DNA of 64,000 nt from Hondaea fermentalgiana (lineage: Eukaryota; Sar; Bigyra; Thraustochytrida; Thraustochytriidae): contig NPFB01000049.1 in NCBI GenBank assembly GCA_014084085.1, positions 375,476 to 439,475 on the forward strand, written 5' to 3'. The notes under the pieces were generated by a model. That model was not told the DNA's origin. It searched no databases and saw only the letters and a program-made list of their open reading frames with translations. Below are positions 26,927 through 37,270 of the stretch, in pieces. The translations under genes and the position numbers were made by a program. Position 1 is the stretch's first letter; the number at the start of each line of letters is the position of its first letter.

Positions 26927-29361
26927 AGGGAAAAAAAGAGAAGAAAAAAAGAGGACTGCTTTCAAGTGCTTCAGCCATGTAGACGAGTCTACTTTGAGTA
27001 TGTTTCACGCGCGCGCAAACCCGATAGATTGAAGTGGCATAGTCGCAAAGGCGCCAGATTGCATGGACTGTTGTGAGCACAGTCACGGATCAAGAGACAG
27101 CGTAAAATAGCAGACGAAAGCTGCGGCATGAACCGTGGTTGACCCCCCCCCCTATTGTGGAGAGAAGAGGATTGCTATCACGCTTTGCTTGCTCGTAGAC
27201 CCTGAGCATGCGAATCGAAGAGTAAAGGATGTGTGAAGAGTTTTCGGGCTTTCGCCCAAGCAAGCATCTGAGAGAACTACTGGTAGTAAGTTCTTCTTGC
27301 ATTCTTTTTACTGTAGAGCAACCAAAAAGAATAGAATCGCCAGCTACGCGACCAAAGTGCTATCGGCCCGGCAGCAGTGTGATCCCGGTCATGTTTTCTC
27401 TGTGATAGGGACCCGACACCTATACAATACCACCTTTCTGATGGATACGGTCATTTCGCTGCGTATCCGCAACGCAAACCTGGGGAGACGAGACATCAGG
27501 TCTAATGGGGACAAAACGTGCGTTTATCACGAGCAAACGTGTTTGCGGTATACACATATCCGAATAATCAAGATTAAGCGTTGATTTTTTCTTTTTCTGG
27601 TTTCGTGCCCACATGACGAGTCAAGTTCCTCTAAAAAAATCATCCTTTGGAAATTGAAATCATGCTGCACTTCTTTCTTTCCTTCCTCTTTTTAGATCTT
27701 CAGAGCCTTGAGACATTGATCATGCCGACATCTGTCAGATGGCCTCATCATTGACAGACAACAACGGCAGCACTTTATGCATCAGCAGTCACAGCGTTAG
27801 GAAATAATCAAAGCAACATGCACGACTGCTCAATCCAAACCTCCTCCTACCCCTTTGCAAGATGATCATCAGGGAACAACCCAGGCCCTGGGACTGGGCC
27901 TCATTTCTTGTGCTCGCTCTACACACTACATCTTCTGCAGGAGAGCGAGAGAAAGGTCAAGAAGCTACCGTCTCGATGGTCGCCGAAGCTGCTCTCCACG
28001 TGGCCGCAGACCAGAAACTCTCGAATCAGCCGCATGCCCCCTCCGAGTTTCCCTCCAACCGCACCGCGAGAAGACGAGCTAGCTAGCTGGACGCTCGAAC
28101 CGTTGCTCCTTTGACCGTTGAACATGAGTCTAAGCGCTAACAATGTAACTTGAACTTGGCCTTGAACTTCAAGTTGATCTCGGCAAGTTGATCTTGAAGG
28201 CCTGAAGCCCCTAGAGTTGACGCAGGTGCCATCGAGTGCCCGGGCCGAGGCCGCTGCTGCCGAAGCCGACGATTAACTGCGATGACTTCGGGCAGTTTTC
28301 ATCTCCTGGATCGATTGATCGATCAAACAAATGAATGAACGACCACCAAACGACCAAACGAACGAACGGACACGGCCGTGATGATAAGGAGCCGACAGCG
28401 GGGACCGGGGCGCATGGCCCGACCGAGTGGCCGCCTTGGGGGATACCGCAGCACGGTGGAAGAAAGGAATGCATGCATCTCCGTGGCGTCACGGTTTCAC
28501 GGTCATTACTTGCTAAACTCTTGCATGCTCGCTCAAAACAACACTGCAGCGGCACGGGCTGCAGCGAAGCCAGTAGGCCTCTATCGAGCGCAAGGCACTC
28601 AAAACGTTTGCGCAATTCACGAGGTCGAACGAGGTCGATCCGTAGTTTTGCCGTCTTGTCCACCTTGCGCGCGACATTCTTGTGCTTGCATTGTGAGAGG
28701 TAGGTAGGAAATACTCAGAGACCGTTTCGTCTAGCACGAAGGCCTCGCTTGAGCACCTACCTCTCAGCTCTTAGTAGCTAGCTACACTCCGAAACGAAAC
28801 GAGGTCTGCTACCTTTTCACCGCTCACTTGGGGAGTATGGTATTTGGGTATGGGGCTCCGCAACGTGCAAATGAAGACCAGGCTGCTCTGGGATGTCGAG
28901 AGGCCTGAGGGCTCCGTCAAGTGCGAGCAAGCATGCCCGACGAGAAAGTAGGCGACTTGAAAATCGCGCCTTGTGCTCGAAAGCTCGAGATTTGCTACTT
29001 GGACCTCCGAGATTTGGACAAGGTAGAAAGAGAAACTTTATGCGGCAATGTGGAAGTAGAAAATTGTCCATCGTCGACGCCACGGCCGGGTCCGGAGCCG
29101 AGGCCGCAGCCGCGGCCGCACCCACCGGCGGGGCACGCGGGCAAGCGGCGGTCCCGACGAGAATTGCCCGAAGCTGGAGAGGTAGCCAACCTTTTCGAGC
29201 AGCACCATTCGAACGTCAAGCACTGGGGCTGCGCTGTCTGTAGAAAGAGGAATAACGGCCACAGGGCCGGGAGTGGTGTGCAGCGTGCGACATCTTCGTT
29301 GTCACATGGCAGTAACCTTGCAAAGCATACCAGAAAAGCCGGCTTGCGTTGCGCCAAGCTC

Positions 29362-32300
29362 ATGAGGGGCGGCGGCATTGCGTCGACGCTGAGTGCACGA
29401 CGCCTCGACCTCGAAGAGGATGATGCGCCTTCCAAAGCTGTCCCGGCGGACAAGGTTGACACGGGGGTAAAGGGGCAGCTTTACAAGCCAGGTCGGAAAG
29501 GCGATGTAGAGGTGCTCTCTGGCAAAGCTCTGGTGGAGAAGATCCACGAGCAGCTCGCACAAGCGCAGGAAAATGGAGCCAATTATTGCAATCTCTTGTG
29601 GTTCATTCTCTACGTAGGCTTGTATGTCATAATTCTTGGCATGCAGCGGTCCCCTCCAGAGGCCTTCATGGTCGAGGAATCAATCAAAAACTCGTTATTT
29701 GGAGAGAGCACGCGAACCGTCGAGTATTCAACTGGCGAGATCTCCACAACCATGGAGTCAAGCAGCCACATCTTTGAGTGGCTCGAGAACAGTGTCATCA
29801 AAAGCATCTTCGTCGATCCTACCTGCGGCGATGGAATCTGTGATACCCCTCTCGAGTATCCCCAGTGGCTAGACTACGGATGCAGTGAAGATTGTGGCAC
29901 GTACTCTTCAAAGCTCACATCAGCTGTTGTGGTGAACGTGACGGCTGCTTTCGAGGATGACGAGGAAATTGAGGACGCGTCCTGGAATCTGTGCTCGATC
30001 ACACATGATGTGTGCTACTTTTCCTCAAGTCAATTGTTTACCACGCGAAATGAATCGCAGGTGCACGAAGTGGACTTGCTCGATGGTGTGTGGGAGGTTC
30101 AGCTCAAGGCATCGCGAGGCGGCATCGTTGGCCAGATTTACACGGAATCGTCACAGCTGGTCACTGTTGCAGAGATTGTGAATGGGACTATTGGCGGCAA
30201 CGAGACTAGCGACGCCAACAATACGGATACTTTTGTGGAATACTACACCTATGTAGACACCACGCGCACAATCATTGCAGAGTGGACAGCGTGCAAAGAC
30301 ACGAGTGATTCGGTCTCGCAAGAGGATTTACAGCTCATCCAACAGAGCTGCGAAGATGCCACTGGCGAAGTTAAGCGAATATGTAGTGCTGAAGACTGTG
30401 AAGCGTGCTCTGAAGCAAAATGTAGTCTATACGCTGATTGTGCGTTCAATGAAACATTGGACGAATGTTACACGCTCACTTGCGGCAACGAGCCTCAGGC
30501 GTGTCCGTACTGTGCTGACGAGGACACGTGTGAAGCGAACGCAGACTGCATTTGGGACGAGTCGTGCAAGGCGCTCTGCTCAGTTGCAGATTGTGCTTCT
30601 GAAGCTTGCACGGTCTCACAGCACGCCTGTGATGTGTATTCGGGCGGCCTGTGTTTTTGGGAAGGCACAGGCGACATACCGTGTCGCACTGCTACGGATG
30701 AAGAGAAATGCGAGTACAGCTGCGCTACTTGCACGCAGTCTCTCTGCGAAGAGAATCCCGTGTGCAGCTTTTATCGGAGCGAATGTCTCGACGCCGACGA
30801 CGTCGTTCAGACCGATAGCCCTTCAATATCGCCTACCGCATTTCCTACGGCCGCTCCAACCTTGCCTCCTACCCCAAGACCAACGCAGACCACTGGAGGT
30901 GCACCCACTCAGTCCACACCGAGCCCAACTTCCGGGACTTCTTGCACAGACGACTGCACGCTCTGCTCAGATTCAGATGCTTGCTTTACGAGTCCAGCTG
31001 CTTGTGCTTGGACAGGATCGGCCTGTAGAGAGGAAGTGGACATGTCGCAATATACGTGTGAAGATGCTTGCCATGCGTGCGATTACTCGGAATGTACGTC
31101 AACTGATACGTGCTATTGGTCTGATGGGGCATGCTATCCAGAGAGTGGACTGTGCGAGACTGATTGTGCTTTCTGCAAGAATGCAGCAAAGTGTCGGAAC
31201 CGCGCCTCGTTCTGCGAATTTTCAGGTTCTTGCACCATGTTGGAGCTCTGCGTTAATGCTTGCGAGTATTGCTTTTCCGAAAATGAATGCGCTTTTCACC
31301 CGGAATGTGTTTGGGACGGTTTCGCTTGCGCGGAAGCTTCGTGCAGCAATACATGCTCGCTGTGCGACGAAGAGTCAACGTGTACTGCCCAAGATGGCTG
31401 CTCATGGACATCGCTTTTGGGATTGGGGTCCTGCGCGGACGGATCGCGCCGACGCGAGCTTCAGACCGAGGTGTGCGGCAGCATGAGCACCTGCGAAGCA
31501 TGCTCTGATGACCCGACCATGTGTGAAAAAAAAAATGGCTGCGAATTTGACTACCAGAGCTGGTCGTGCAGCGGATTCCAGGAGATTACTTCAAGCTGTG
31601 ACGAGGCCTCGGGTGGATTTTGCACATCGGCCCTGCTGCAAAATGGATTTTGCGACGATGAGTGCAATATTGGCGAGTGTGGATACGATCAAGGGGCTTG
31701 CGCGGACACGGCCAATTTGCTCACATACATTTGTTCCGACATGTGTTACTGCAACATGCTTGCAGACGATGTTTGCGATGCTGCGTGCGACACCGCAGCC
31801 TGTGGATTTGACCTTGGTGACTGCTGCGAGCGTGTGTTCACGAGCGAGCTTGATGTACAGTTCGAGCTATGGAATCACTTTACTCCCGAGACTGTCGAGC
31901 GGCTCACGCCGGATCCACTCTTGCCGCGAAGCCGCTACCTGGCCACGGTCAATCGTCTCATCGGCGGCGTTCTTGTCCTTCAAACACGCTATGAGCGCGG
32001 CAACTGTAGCAGTCAGCGCTTCGCTGCCCTTGCAAACGATTGTTTTACGGGTGAGCAATCCACCGCTCCATTCGGCGCTGACCCGGTGTTCCTGCGCTCG
32101 AGCTCTCTGAACACAGACGAAACTGTATACAAGTCGAAGTCCTCATACTACAATTTGTCAGATCCTGAACAAGTGAGCACGCTCGGTCTTCCGTACGGCT
32201 TTCACTATTTTGCAGCATCAAGTAATATCTCGGCCGGAGGTTCCATCGAGGGATTTCCAGTGTACTTTGACGCAAATCTTGGCTCTACAAGGGCGAGTGA

Positions 32301-33951
32301 ATTCCTAGCGTACATGCAGGAAGGCTTCTACCTCGATGCGGACACGGAAAGTGTCGATGTTTTAATGGTCACTTACAACGCCGCGCTTCGCATGTTTGCC
32401 AACACGAAAGTCACATTCTCTTTTGAATACGGAGGACGCGTCCGCATGGCCTACACCGTGCAAAGCTTTCGGGCAGAGCCATACGCCACTGACGCAGATC
32501 TTACCCGACTCTTTTTCGAAACAGTGTTTGTAATTCTCACGGCGCTGAATTTCGTCTCCGAGCTGCGAGACTTCTTTCGCGACTTTTGGCGCACGGGAAA
32601 GCCTCTGACATATTTTAGGTCGCTGTGGAACTACGTGGACATGGTGAACATTTGGCTTCTTGTTTGGAATGTGATAAGCTGGGCAACGTTTTTTACCACC
32701 TGGACGCTCCAGTACGACCCCAAGGAGCGATACAATGTATATTTGGATCTTGATGCCGAGGCAAATTTTCTGGCCACGAATGAGACTGGAATGAACGAGA
32801 TGCTCAGCTTCATGGTGCTAAGCAATCAAATGTCGGACCAGATGGGAATTTACACGGCGCTGAATGGAGCAGCCCTGGTTCTTATGGTCTTTCGGGTGCT
32901 CAAAGTTCTTGACTTTCAGCAGCGCATGGGCTTGGTCACACGGACGATATCCAACGCCGCTGTCGACCTTGCGCACTTTGCCGTTCTCTTTTTCGTGGTC
33001 TTTTCGCTGTATGGGTCACTAGCGTACATTATTTTTGGAAGCGCCATCGTCGGGTTCTCGACATTACCCCGCTCGTTGAACTCGTGCTTTTCGATCCTTT
33101 TAGGTGACATTAGCGTCATTGACGAGCTCCTTGTGCACCCGAATGTAGGTGCTGCGGTGATTTTCTATTACTCGTTCATCTTTCTGGCGTATTTCATTCT
33201 CATGAATATTTTACTGGCGATTCTCGTCGAGGCCTTTGTCGAAGTGAAACGATCTGCAGAGTTTAGCAAGAGCCTGCCGTCGGAGGTACTCCAAATTCTT
33301 CGATCCTCGGCGCGCTCACTGAAGCCCTTTCGCACGGAGAACTACATGGCGGACAGCGAGATTGTTGAGCTTCTTTCCGATTGGGTGGCCGAGAGCAAAA
33401 TCATTGAGGAGAGCGAAAAGCTCGGCCGTCGCACATTCAATACAGAAGGCTTCTCCGCGAACAGCGAGCAGCTTCAGGAGGTTCTGGAATGCGAATTGGC
33501 GCGTGTGCGTCAGCTTACCCGAAACGATTCTCACTTAACCGAAGTTGCCGCTGTGCTGGGCCACAAAGCGACGAGCCCATTTGATACAGTTCTTTCGGAG
33601 GATGATGACGACAATATGTCCAAGCTTGCCGGAAAAATTGCGAAAAACGTCTTGCACCGGTACGGGACCGGTACGGATGTCGTACAATCCCGGCCGCGCA
33701 TCGCACCTGCACCTTCATCACCAGGCAATGATCGCGCGTCGGGTCGTCGTGCGTCGGCAACACTAAACGCGCTGCGGCGCCGAACCCTTGCCTTTGCCCA
33801 AGGCGCAGCTTCACCAAAATCCAGAGCCATCCGCATGACGCGATTTTCTCAACGATATGCGAGTGGTGGCAAGGATGAACAGCTCAACTCAATTGTGGAC
33901 CAGATCATCGAGGAGCGTGTCCGCGAGGAAGACGAGCTTGCTGAAGACTGA
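29362..33951 (+). CDS. Polycystin-type cation channel with PSI-like and LNR repeats
   Basis: 1529 codons from the ATG at 29362. The frame is open to 28933, but the extra part is low-complexity. One helix lies at about 77-97 (LLWFILYVGLYVIILG) and is followed by RSPPEAFMVEESIKNSLFGE, the pattern after S1 of polycystins. A long extracellular region comes next, with many ~40-residue Cys repeats (C-x2-C-x2-C...C-W-x-C, PSI-like) split by a Ser/Thr/Pro linker near 30810-30945. Two Lin12/Notch-type repeats follow at about 31610-31840 (NGFCDDECNIGECGYDQGAC; DDVCDAACDTAACGFDLGDCC). The polycystin domain comes next (YLATVNRLIGGVLVLQTRY), then the PKD channel: FFETVFVILTALNFVSELRDFF, SLWNYVDMVNIWLLVW, VLMVFRVLKVLDFQQRMG and a pore helix before YYSFIFLAYFILMNILLAILVEAF. 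A coiled, basic cytosolic tail ends the protein. Probable Ca2+-permeable sensory channel. Confidence 0.85.
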   Translation: MRGGGIASTLSARRLDLEEDDAPSKAVPADKVDTGVKGQLYKPGRKGDVEVLSGKALVEKIHEQLAQAQENGANYCNLLWFILYVGLYVIILGMQRSPPEAFMVEESIKNSLFGESTRTVEYSTGEISTTMESSSHIFEWLENSVIKSIFVDPTCGDGICDTPLEYPQWLDYGCSEDCGTYSSKLTSAVVVNVTAAFEDDEEIEDASWNLCSITHDVCYFSSSQLFTTRNESQVHEVDLLDGVWEVQLKASRGGIVGQIYTESSQLVTVAEIVNGTIGGNETSDANNTDTFVEYYTYVDTTRTIIAEWTACKDTSDSVSQEDLQLIQQSCEDATGEVKRICSAEDCEACSEAKCSLYADCAFNETLDECYTLTCGNEPQACPYCADEDTCEANADCIWDESCKALCSVADCASEACTVSQHACDVYSGGLCFWEGTGDIPCRTATDEEKCEYSCATCTQSLCEENPVCSFYRSECLDADDVVQTDSPSISPTAFPTAAPTLPPTPRPTQTTGGAPTQSTPSPTSGTSCTDDCTLCSDSDACFTSPAACAWTGSACREEVDMSQYTCEDACHACDYSECTSTDTCYWSDGACYPESGLCETDCAFCKNAAKCRNRASFCEFSGSCTMLELCVNACEYCFSENECAFHPECVWDGFACAEASCSNTCSLCDEESTCTAQDGCSWTSLLGLGSCADGSRRRELQTEVCGSMSTCEACSDDPTMCEKKNGCEFDYQSWSCSGFQEITSSCDEASGGFCTSALLQNGFCDDECNIGECGYDQGACADTANLLTYICSDMCYCNMLADDVCDAACDTAACGFDLGDCCERVFTSELDVQFELWNHFTPETVERLTPDPLLPRSRYLATVNRLIGGVLVLQTRYERGNCSSQRFAALANDCFTGEQSTAPFGADPVFLRSSSLNTDETVYKSKSSYYNLSDPEQVSTLGLPYGFHYFAASSNISAGGSIEGFPVYFDANLGSTRASEFLAYMQEGFYLDADTESVDVLMVTYNAALRMFANTKVTFSFEYGGRVRMAYTVQSFRAEPYATDADLTRLFFETVFVILTALNFVSELRDFFRDFWRTGKPLTYFRSLWNYVDMVNIWLLVWNVISWATFFTTWTLQYDPKERYNVYLDLDAEANFLATNETGMNEMLSFMVLSNQMSDQMGIYTALNGAALVLMVFRVLKVLDFQQRMGLVTRTISNAAVDLAHFAVLFFVVFSLYGSLAYIIFGSAIVGFSTLPRSLNSCFSILLGDISVIDELLVHPNVGAAVIFYYSFIFLAYFILMNILLAILVEAFVEVKRSAEFSKSLPSEVLQILRSSARSLKPFRTENYMADSEIVELLSDWVAESKIIEESEKLGRRTFNTEGFSANSEQLQEVLECELARVRQLTRNDSHLTEVAAVLGHKATSPFDTVLSEDDDDNMSKLAGKIAKNVLHRYGTGTDVVQSRPRIAPAPSSPGNDRASGRRASATLNALRRRTLAFAQGAASPKSRAIRMTRFSQRYASGGKDEQLNSIVDQIIEERVREEDELAED

Positions 33952-34401
33952 ATGAGCTCTCACTTGTCTGTAATAAATCGACTACATAGGCTATACCTGA
34001 AATTCTGAATTTCTGTCAATGGCGTGCGTCTGCGAATTGCGCGTAGTTCTATGGCTGAGTGTGCTCGCTTCGTAGGGTTGTTTTATGCTCGCCTTCCTAC
34101 CGGACTCTTGATAAAGGGTTTGTGCTGAAGCAATGTGGTTTTTCCGAAAAACATCACGATGACAAAGGTCCTCTTGCATTTCCATGATGAGAATGAGAAT
34201 GAGAATGAGAATGAGAATGAGAATGAGAATGAGAATGAGAATGAGAATGAGAATGAGAATGAGACTGAGAAAGAGAAAGAGGATAGCGATGACGACGATG
34301 CGTTCGGTGATGTGGATAATGCAAAACGCCAACTTGGCAAAAAACAAAATCGGTGCAAATTAAAATCAACCAATCCTCAAAACGAGACTCTTCATAGGAG
34401 A
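33952..34401. other. Intergenic/5' leader of the amidating enzyme, 450 bp
   Basis: A possible polyadenylation word AATAAA lies near 33971, 20 bp after the channel stop. A GAGAAT hexamer array follows at about 34188-34260. Because the unit is six bases, the frame stays open through it into the downstream gene. Confidence 0.55.
34188..34260. repeat. GAGAAT hexanucleotide array
   Basis: About twelve exact copies. If translated in the downstream frame it encodes alternating Glu-Asn. Confidence 0.93.
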
Positions 34402-36894
34402 ATGCCCACGCCGCGCGACGAGGAGGCCGCGACGCAACGCGGGTCGTGGGCAGCGGCCGCGCACCTTGCGCGGGCCGAGGATGAGGACACGGCTCAGCTC
34501 CTGTGGCCCGAAGAGCAACGCCGAGGACCTCGAGATGGACCGACTTCTGGCGCCTGGCACGGTCGCGGTGGCGCGTCCGCAGCGCGAGGCGACGGGTACG
34601 TGCGCGCGCAAGACGCGGCCATTGACGACGAACCCTACGCAGGCTTGAACGTTGAGCTGCCCGCTCTGGGCATGCGCGATGGTAGAAAAGAAGAGTCACA
34701 ACCTCGAATTTTGCACCGAGACTACGACCCCGAAGAGATTGACGAGCTTCGTGATGATTGTGGGGATGATCATGATCATGATCATGATGACGACGAAGAG
34801 GACATTTTGACTTCTGACTTACGCGCGAAGAAATTCAGCTTGTTCCGTCGATGCGGACTTGTTGTCTTTGCGCTTGCTCTCGGCATGGTCATTCTCGTCC
34901 TACGGCCCGGTGGGAGCGGCGGCGATGACGACGGGCTCAGTCCCGTACCTAAATTAGACTCCGATAGCGAAAGCGATGATGGCGCGCAACGATTCTTCTA
35001 TGACATCGTTTCGGACCCGATTTCGAGGCCAATGGAAGGAACAAATGAGGTCATTTTCGGGCCATTCAAGGTTGAGGAAAACCTCTTTGCGGAATCCTTC
35101 ACGCCGCTTGTAGATATGGACAAAGTACACCACATGATTGTTTACAAATCGATGACGGCAACGGCGGAGTCTCCCAAGCAAAACCTGTTCTGGTCAATTG
35201 TGACGGGCAAGCAAAATCCTCAGGCAATGGTAGTTTACGCCTGGGCTAGGACTGGGCAGGAAACGCCACTGACCTTTCGCGCCGTTTCAGGTTCAGGTGC
35301 TTACCTTGGGCCGGGCACGGATGCACCATATCTCTACTTTGATGTGCATTACGAACTCTCTGCAGACGCAGTTCAGGACCGAGAAAACACGAAAGCAGGA
35401 ATCCGGATGGTTGTGAAGCGACTTAGCCCCAACGTGGTCTCGCAGTGGCAGGACTGTCAGGAATCCGTCAACTTGTGCCCTACAGAGCAAGGCCTCGGCG
35501 TTTCTTTGGTGCACAACTCGTCGTTCGAATTGCCGCCACGGAGAAATGACGTCGACGTGGCCGCCATGTGCGCAGTCACACAAGATGGCATTTTGTACGC
35601 GTATCGCAACCATGGCCATGATGAAGGCCGTCAGTGGGTCACGGAACTTTTCCGCGATGGCACGTATGTGGGCAAGATCGTCGATCGAAGTGTTTCCGAC
35701 CCGCAAATATTCTACGAATTTCCCGAGGGAGGCATCCCTGTGCGCGAAGGCGACGTGCTCAAGCTGCACTGTCACTTCCAGACGTCAAGCGCAACGTGGG
35801 TTACCACGCCAGGGCCCTCGCTGAAACGTCATCAGGAAATGTGCAACCAATACCTCATGTACTATCCGCACTATCCCTCGGGAAACGAAAAGCCTGGTAT
35901 CTGTGCACAACGAGGCAGTCTGAAAAGCTTTTCTCCAGCAACGTACGTGGAGGCTCCTTTTGATGTTGACGCTCAAAATGAACTTCCGATGGCAAGTTCG
36001 CTTGGCGAGGTGACAGCCATGGCCGTATCGCCGGACGGGCGCACAGTATACATGCTTGCGAGACGTAGCAACTCGTTCTTCTCCGACGACGTCATTCCGG
36101 AGGACACAATCTTTGTCATGCAGCGAACCTCGGGCCACGTGCTGCGATCTTTTGGTAACAACCTCTTTGTCACGCCACACGGACTCTTTTGCGACGATAT
36201 GGGCAAGCTCTGGGTCACAGACACGCACCTGCACCTGGTCTTTGAGCTTGACGCCAAGACTGGAGAAGTCCTGCAGACGATTGGGACGCGCGGGCAAAGC
36301 GATGTTAACGAATCGTCTTTCAATGCTCCAACGGACGTGGCAGTCGATAGTGAGCGCGGTGAGGTTTTCGTCGCCGACGGCTACGGGCATAGCCGTGTTG
36401 CCGTCTTTAATTATTCCTCGGGCATGTTTCTGCGCTCATGGGGTGAAACGACTGGCTCGGAGCAGGGCGAGTTCCGCGTCGTGCATAGCGTTGCCTTTGA
36501 CGCGTCACGGGACTGGGTCTACGTCGCGGATCGGGATAACTGCCGCGTGCAAATATTTACTCGACTCGGCAAATTGGTCAAAATCTGGCCGTCGGCTGGC
36601 TATTGCCGCAAGGTGGAGCATCCAGACATGGAAAATGCCTTTGCAGGGCATCTCTCTGCCGTGGCGTACTCGCAGCGACTCGATTTGGTCTTTGCATTAG
36701 AAGCGCACGCAGTGGTACTTCGTCGCCCTCTGACGGACGAAATTGTCGCTACGATTGATGCTGGGTCCCAGGGCCGTCAGATGCAATGGCCGCACGACAT
36801 TGATGTTGGCCTCAATGCCGTCAAACCATCAATCTATGTTGCCGAGCTCACAGGGAACCGGACCACCCGTTTTTCGGTTGGGGATGGACTTTGA
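34402..36894 (+). CDS. PAM: Bifunctional peptidylglycine alpha-amidating enzyme (PHM-PAL)
   Basis: 830 codons from the ATG at 34402; an upstream ATG at 34159 is in frame through the GAGAAT repeat and cannot be excluded. After an acidic cytosolic N terminus there is one helix (LVVFALALGMVILVL, about 151-166), so it is a type II membrane protein. The monooxygenase half shows VHHMIVY (CuH histidines), YAWAR, FDVHYELS (third CuH histidine), YAYRNHGHDEG (the HxH pair of CuM) and EMCNQYLMYY (CuM methionine), so all copper ligands are present. The lyase half is an NHL beta-propeller: EVTAMAVSPDGRTVYM, HGLFCDDMGKLWVTDTH, NAPTDVAVDSERGEVFVADGYGHSRVAVF, VYVADRDNCRVQIF and WPHDIDVG. The enzyme hydroxylates and then cleaves C-terminal glycine of secretory peptides to give amides. 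Animal PAM is instead anchored at its C terminus. Confidence 0.9.
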   Translation: MPTPRDEEAATQRGSWAAAAHLARAEDEDTAQLLWPEEQRRGPRDGPTSGAWHGRGGASAARGDGYVRAQDAAIDDEPYAGLNVELPALGMRDGRKEESQPRILHRDYDPEEIDELRDDCGDDHDHDHDDDEEDILTSDLRAKKFSLFRRCGLVVFALALGMVILVLRPGGSGGDDDGLSPVPKLDSDSESDDGAQRFFYDIVSDPISRPMEGTNEVIFGPFKVEENLFAESFTPLVDMDKVHHMIVYKSMTATAESPKQNLFWSIVTGKQNPQAMVVYAWARTGQETPLTFRAVSGSGAYLGPGTDAPYLYFDVHYELSADAVQDRENTKAGIRMVVKRLSPNVVSQWQDCQESVNLCPTEQGLGVSLVHNSSFELPPRRNDVDVAAMCAVTQDGILYAYRNHGHDEGRQWVTELFRDGTYVGKIVDRSVSDPQIFYEFPEGGIPVREGDVLKLHCHFQTSSATWVTTPGPSLKRHQEMCNQYLMYYPHYPSGNEKPGICAQRGSLKSFSPATYVEAPFDVDAQNELPMASSLGEVTAMAVSPDGRTVYMLARRSNSFFSDDVIPEDTIFVMQRTSGHVLRSFGNNLFVTPHGLFCDDMGKLWVTDTHLHLVFELDAKTGEVLQTIGTRGQSDVNESSFNAPTDVAVDSERGEVFVADGYGHSRVAVFNYSSGMFLRSWGETTGSEQGEFRVVHSVAFDASRDWVYVADRDNCRVQIFTRLGKLVKIWPSAGYCRKVEHPDMENAFAGHLSAVAYSQRLDLVFALEAHAVVLRRPLTDEIVATIDAGSQGRQMQWPHDIDVGLNAVKPSIYVAELTGNRTTRFSVGDGL

Positions 36895-37270
36895 GGCGGA
36901 AAGACCTTTGCTGGTTAGCGTTGGTGCAAACTATCACTGAAAGTCCCGATACTGGTACAGGCATTGGTATTCGTTACTCATCTCATCGCGGAATACACAC
37001 CACCTGCTTTTGGACAAGAAGCACAAGGGAGGGTCACGGATTTCCTTTGACTGATGCGTAGCGAGACATGCTTTGCTCGCCGATGGTTGATGCTCCCATG
37101 CTCGTGGAGCTTCTGATGATAAAGTAGAATATTGCACTGTCAGCAAATTTTGGTTAATGGGGGCTATCTAGTATGCACGCGAGAGGACACGCTCGATTAA
37201 GATCACAACAGATGATCTTCTTTGAAAAGGGAAAAAAAAATATGATGATTCATCACAGCTCAAATACCAC
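36895..37270. other. Intergenic, 376 bp, convergent 3' ends
   Basis: AT-rich sequence between the amidating-enzyme stop and the DDX3-like gene end. It has no coding character. Confidence 0.55.

Larger units (their letters stand above)
25386..29361. other. Gene-poor, repeat-rich island of 4 kb
   Basis: This is the longest stretch without a gene. It starts with GGCT repeats in the presumed 5' region of the HIR3-like gene. A CAAG tract and GCATC repeats (about 26041-26064) follow, then a GACA array interrupted by an assembly gap, and AT-richer sequence with no coding character. The last 430 bp are open in frame with the polycystin-like gene but read as low-complexity proline/arginine sequence. 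TATA-like words (CCTATATAGC near 26431) occur. I see no tRNA, rRNA or complete protein gene; a long non-coding transcript or a multi-exon gene with short exons cannot be excluded. Confidence 0.5.

Noticed and set aside
26354..27086. Open frames through the GACA array (TDRQ and CLSV repeats)
   Set aside because: Tetranucleotide repeats without stops read open in several frames; the protein is only repeat translation and includes the N gap.
28921..29361. Upstream extension of the polycystin-like protein
   Set aside because: Open, but starts with GTG or a weak ATG and reads as proline/arginine repeats; the S1-like helix is well placed from the ATG at 29362.
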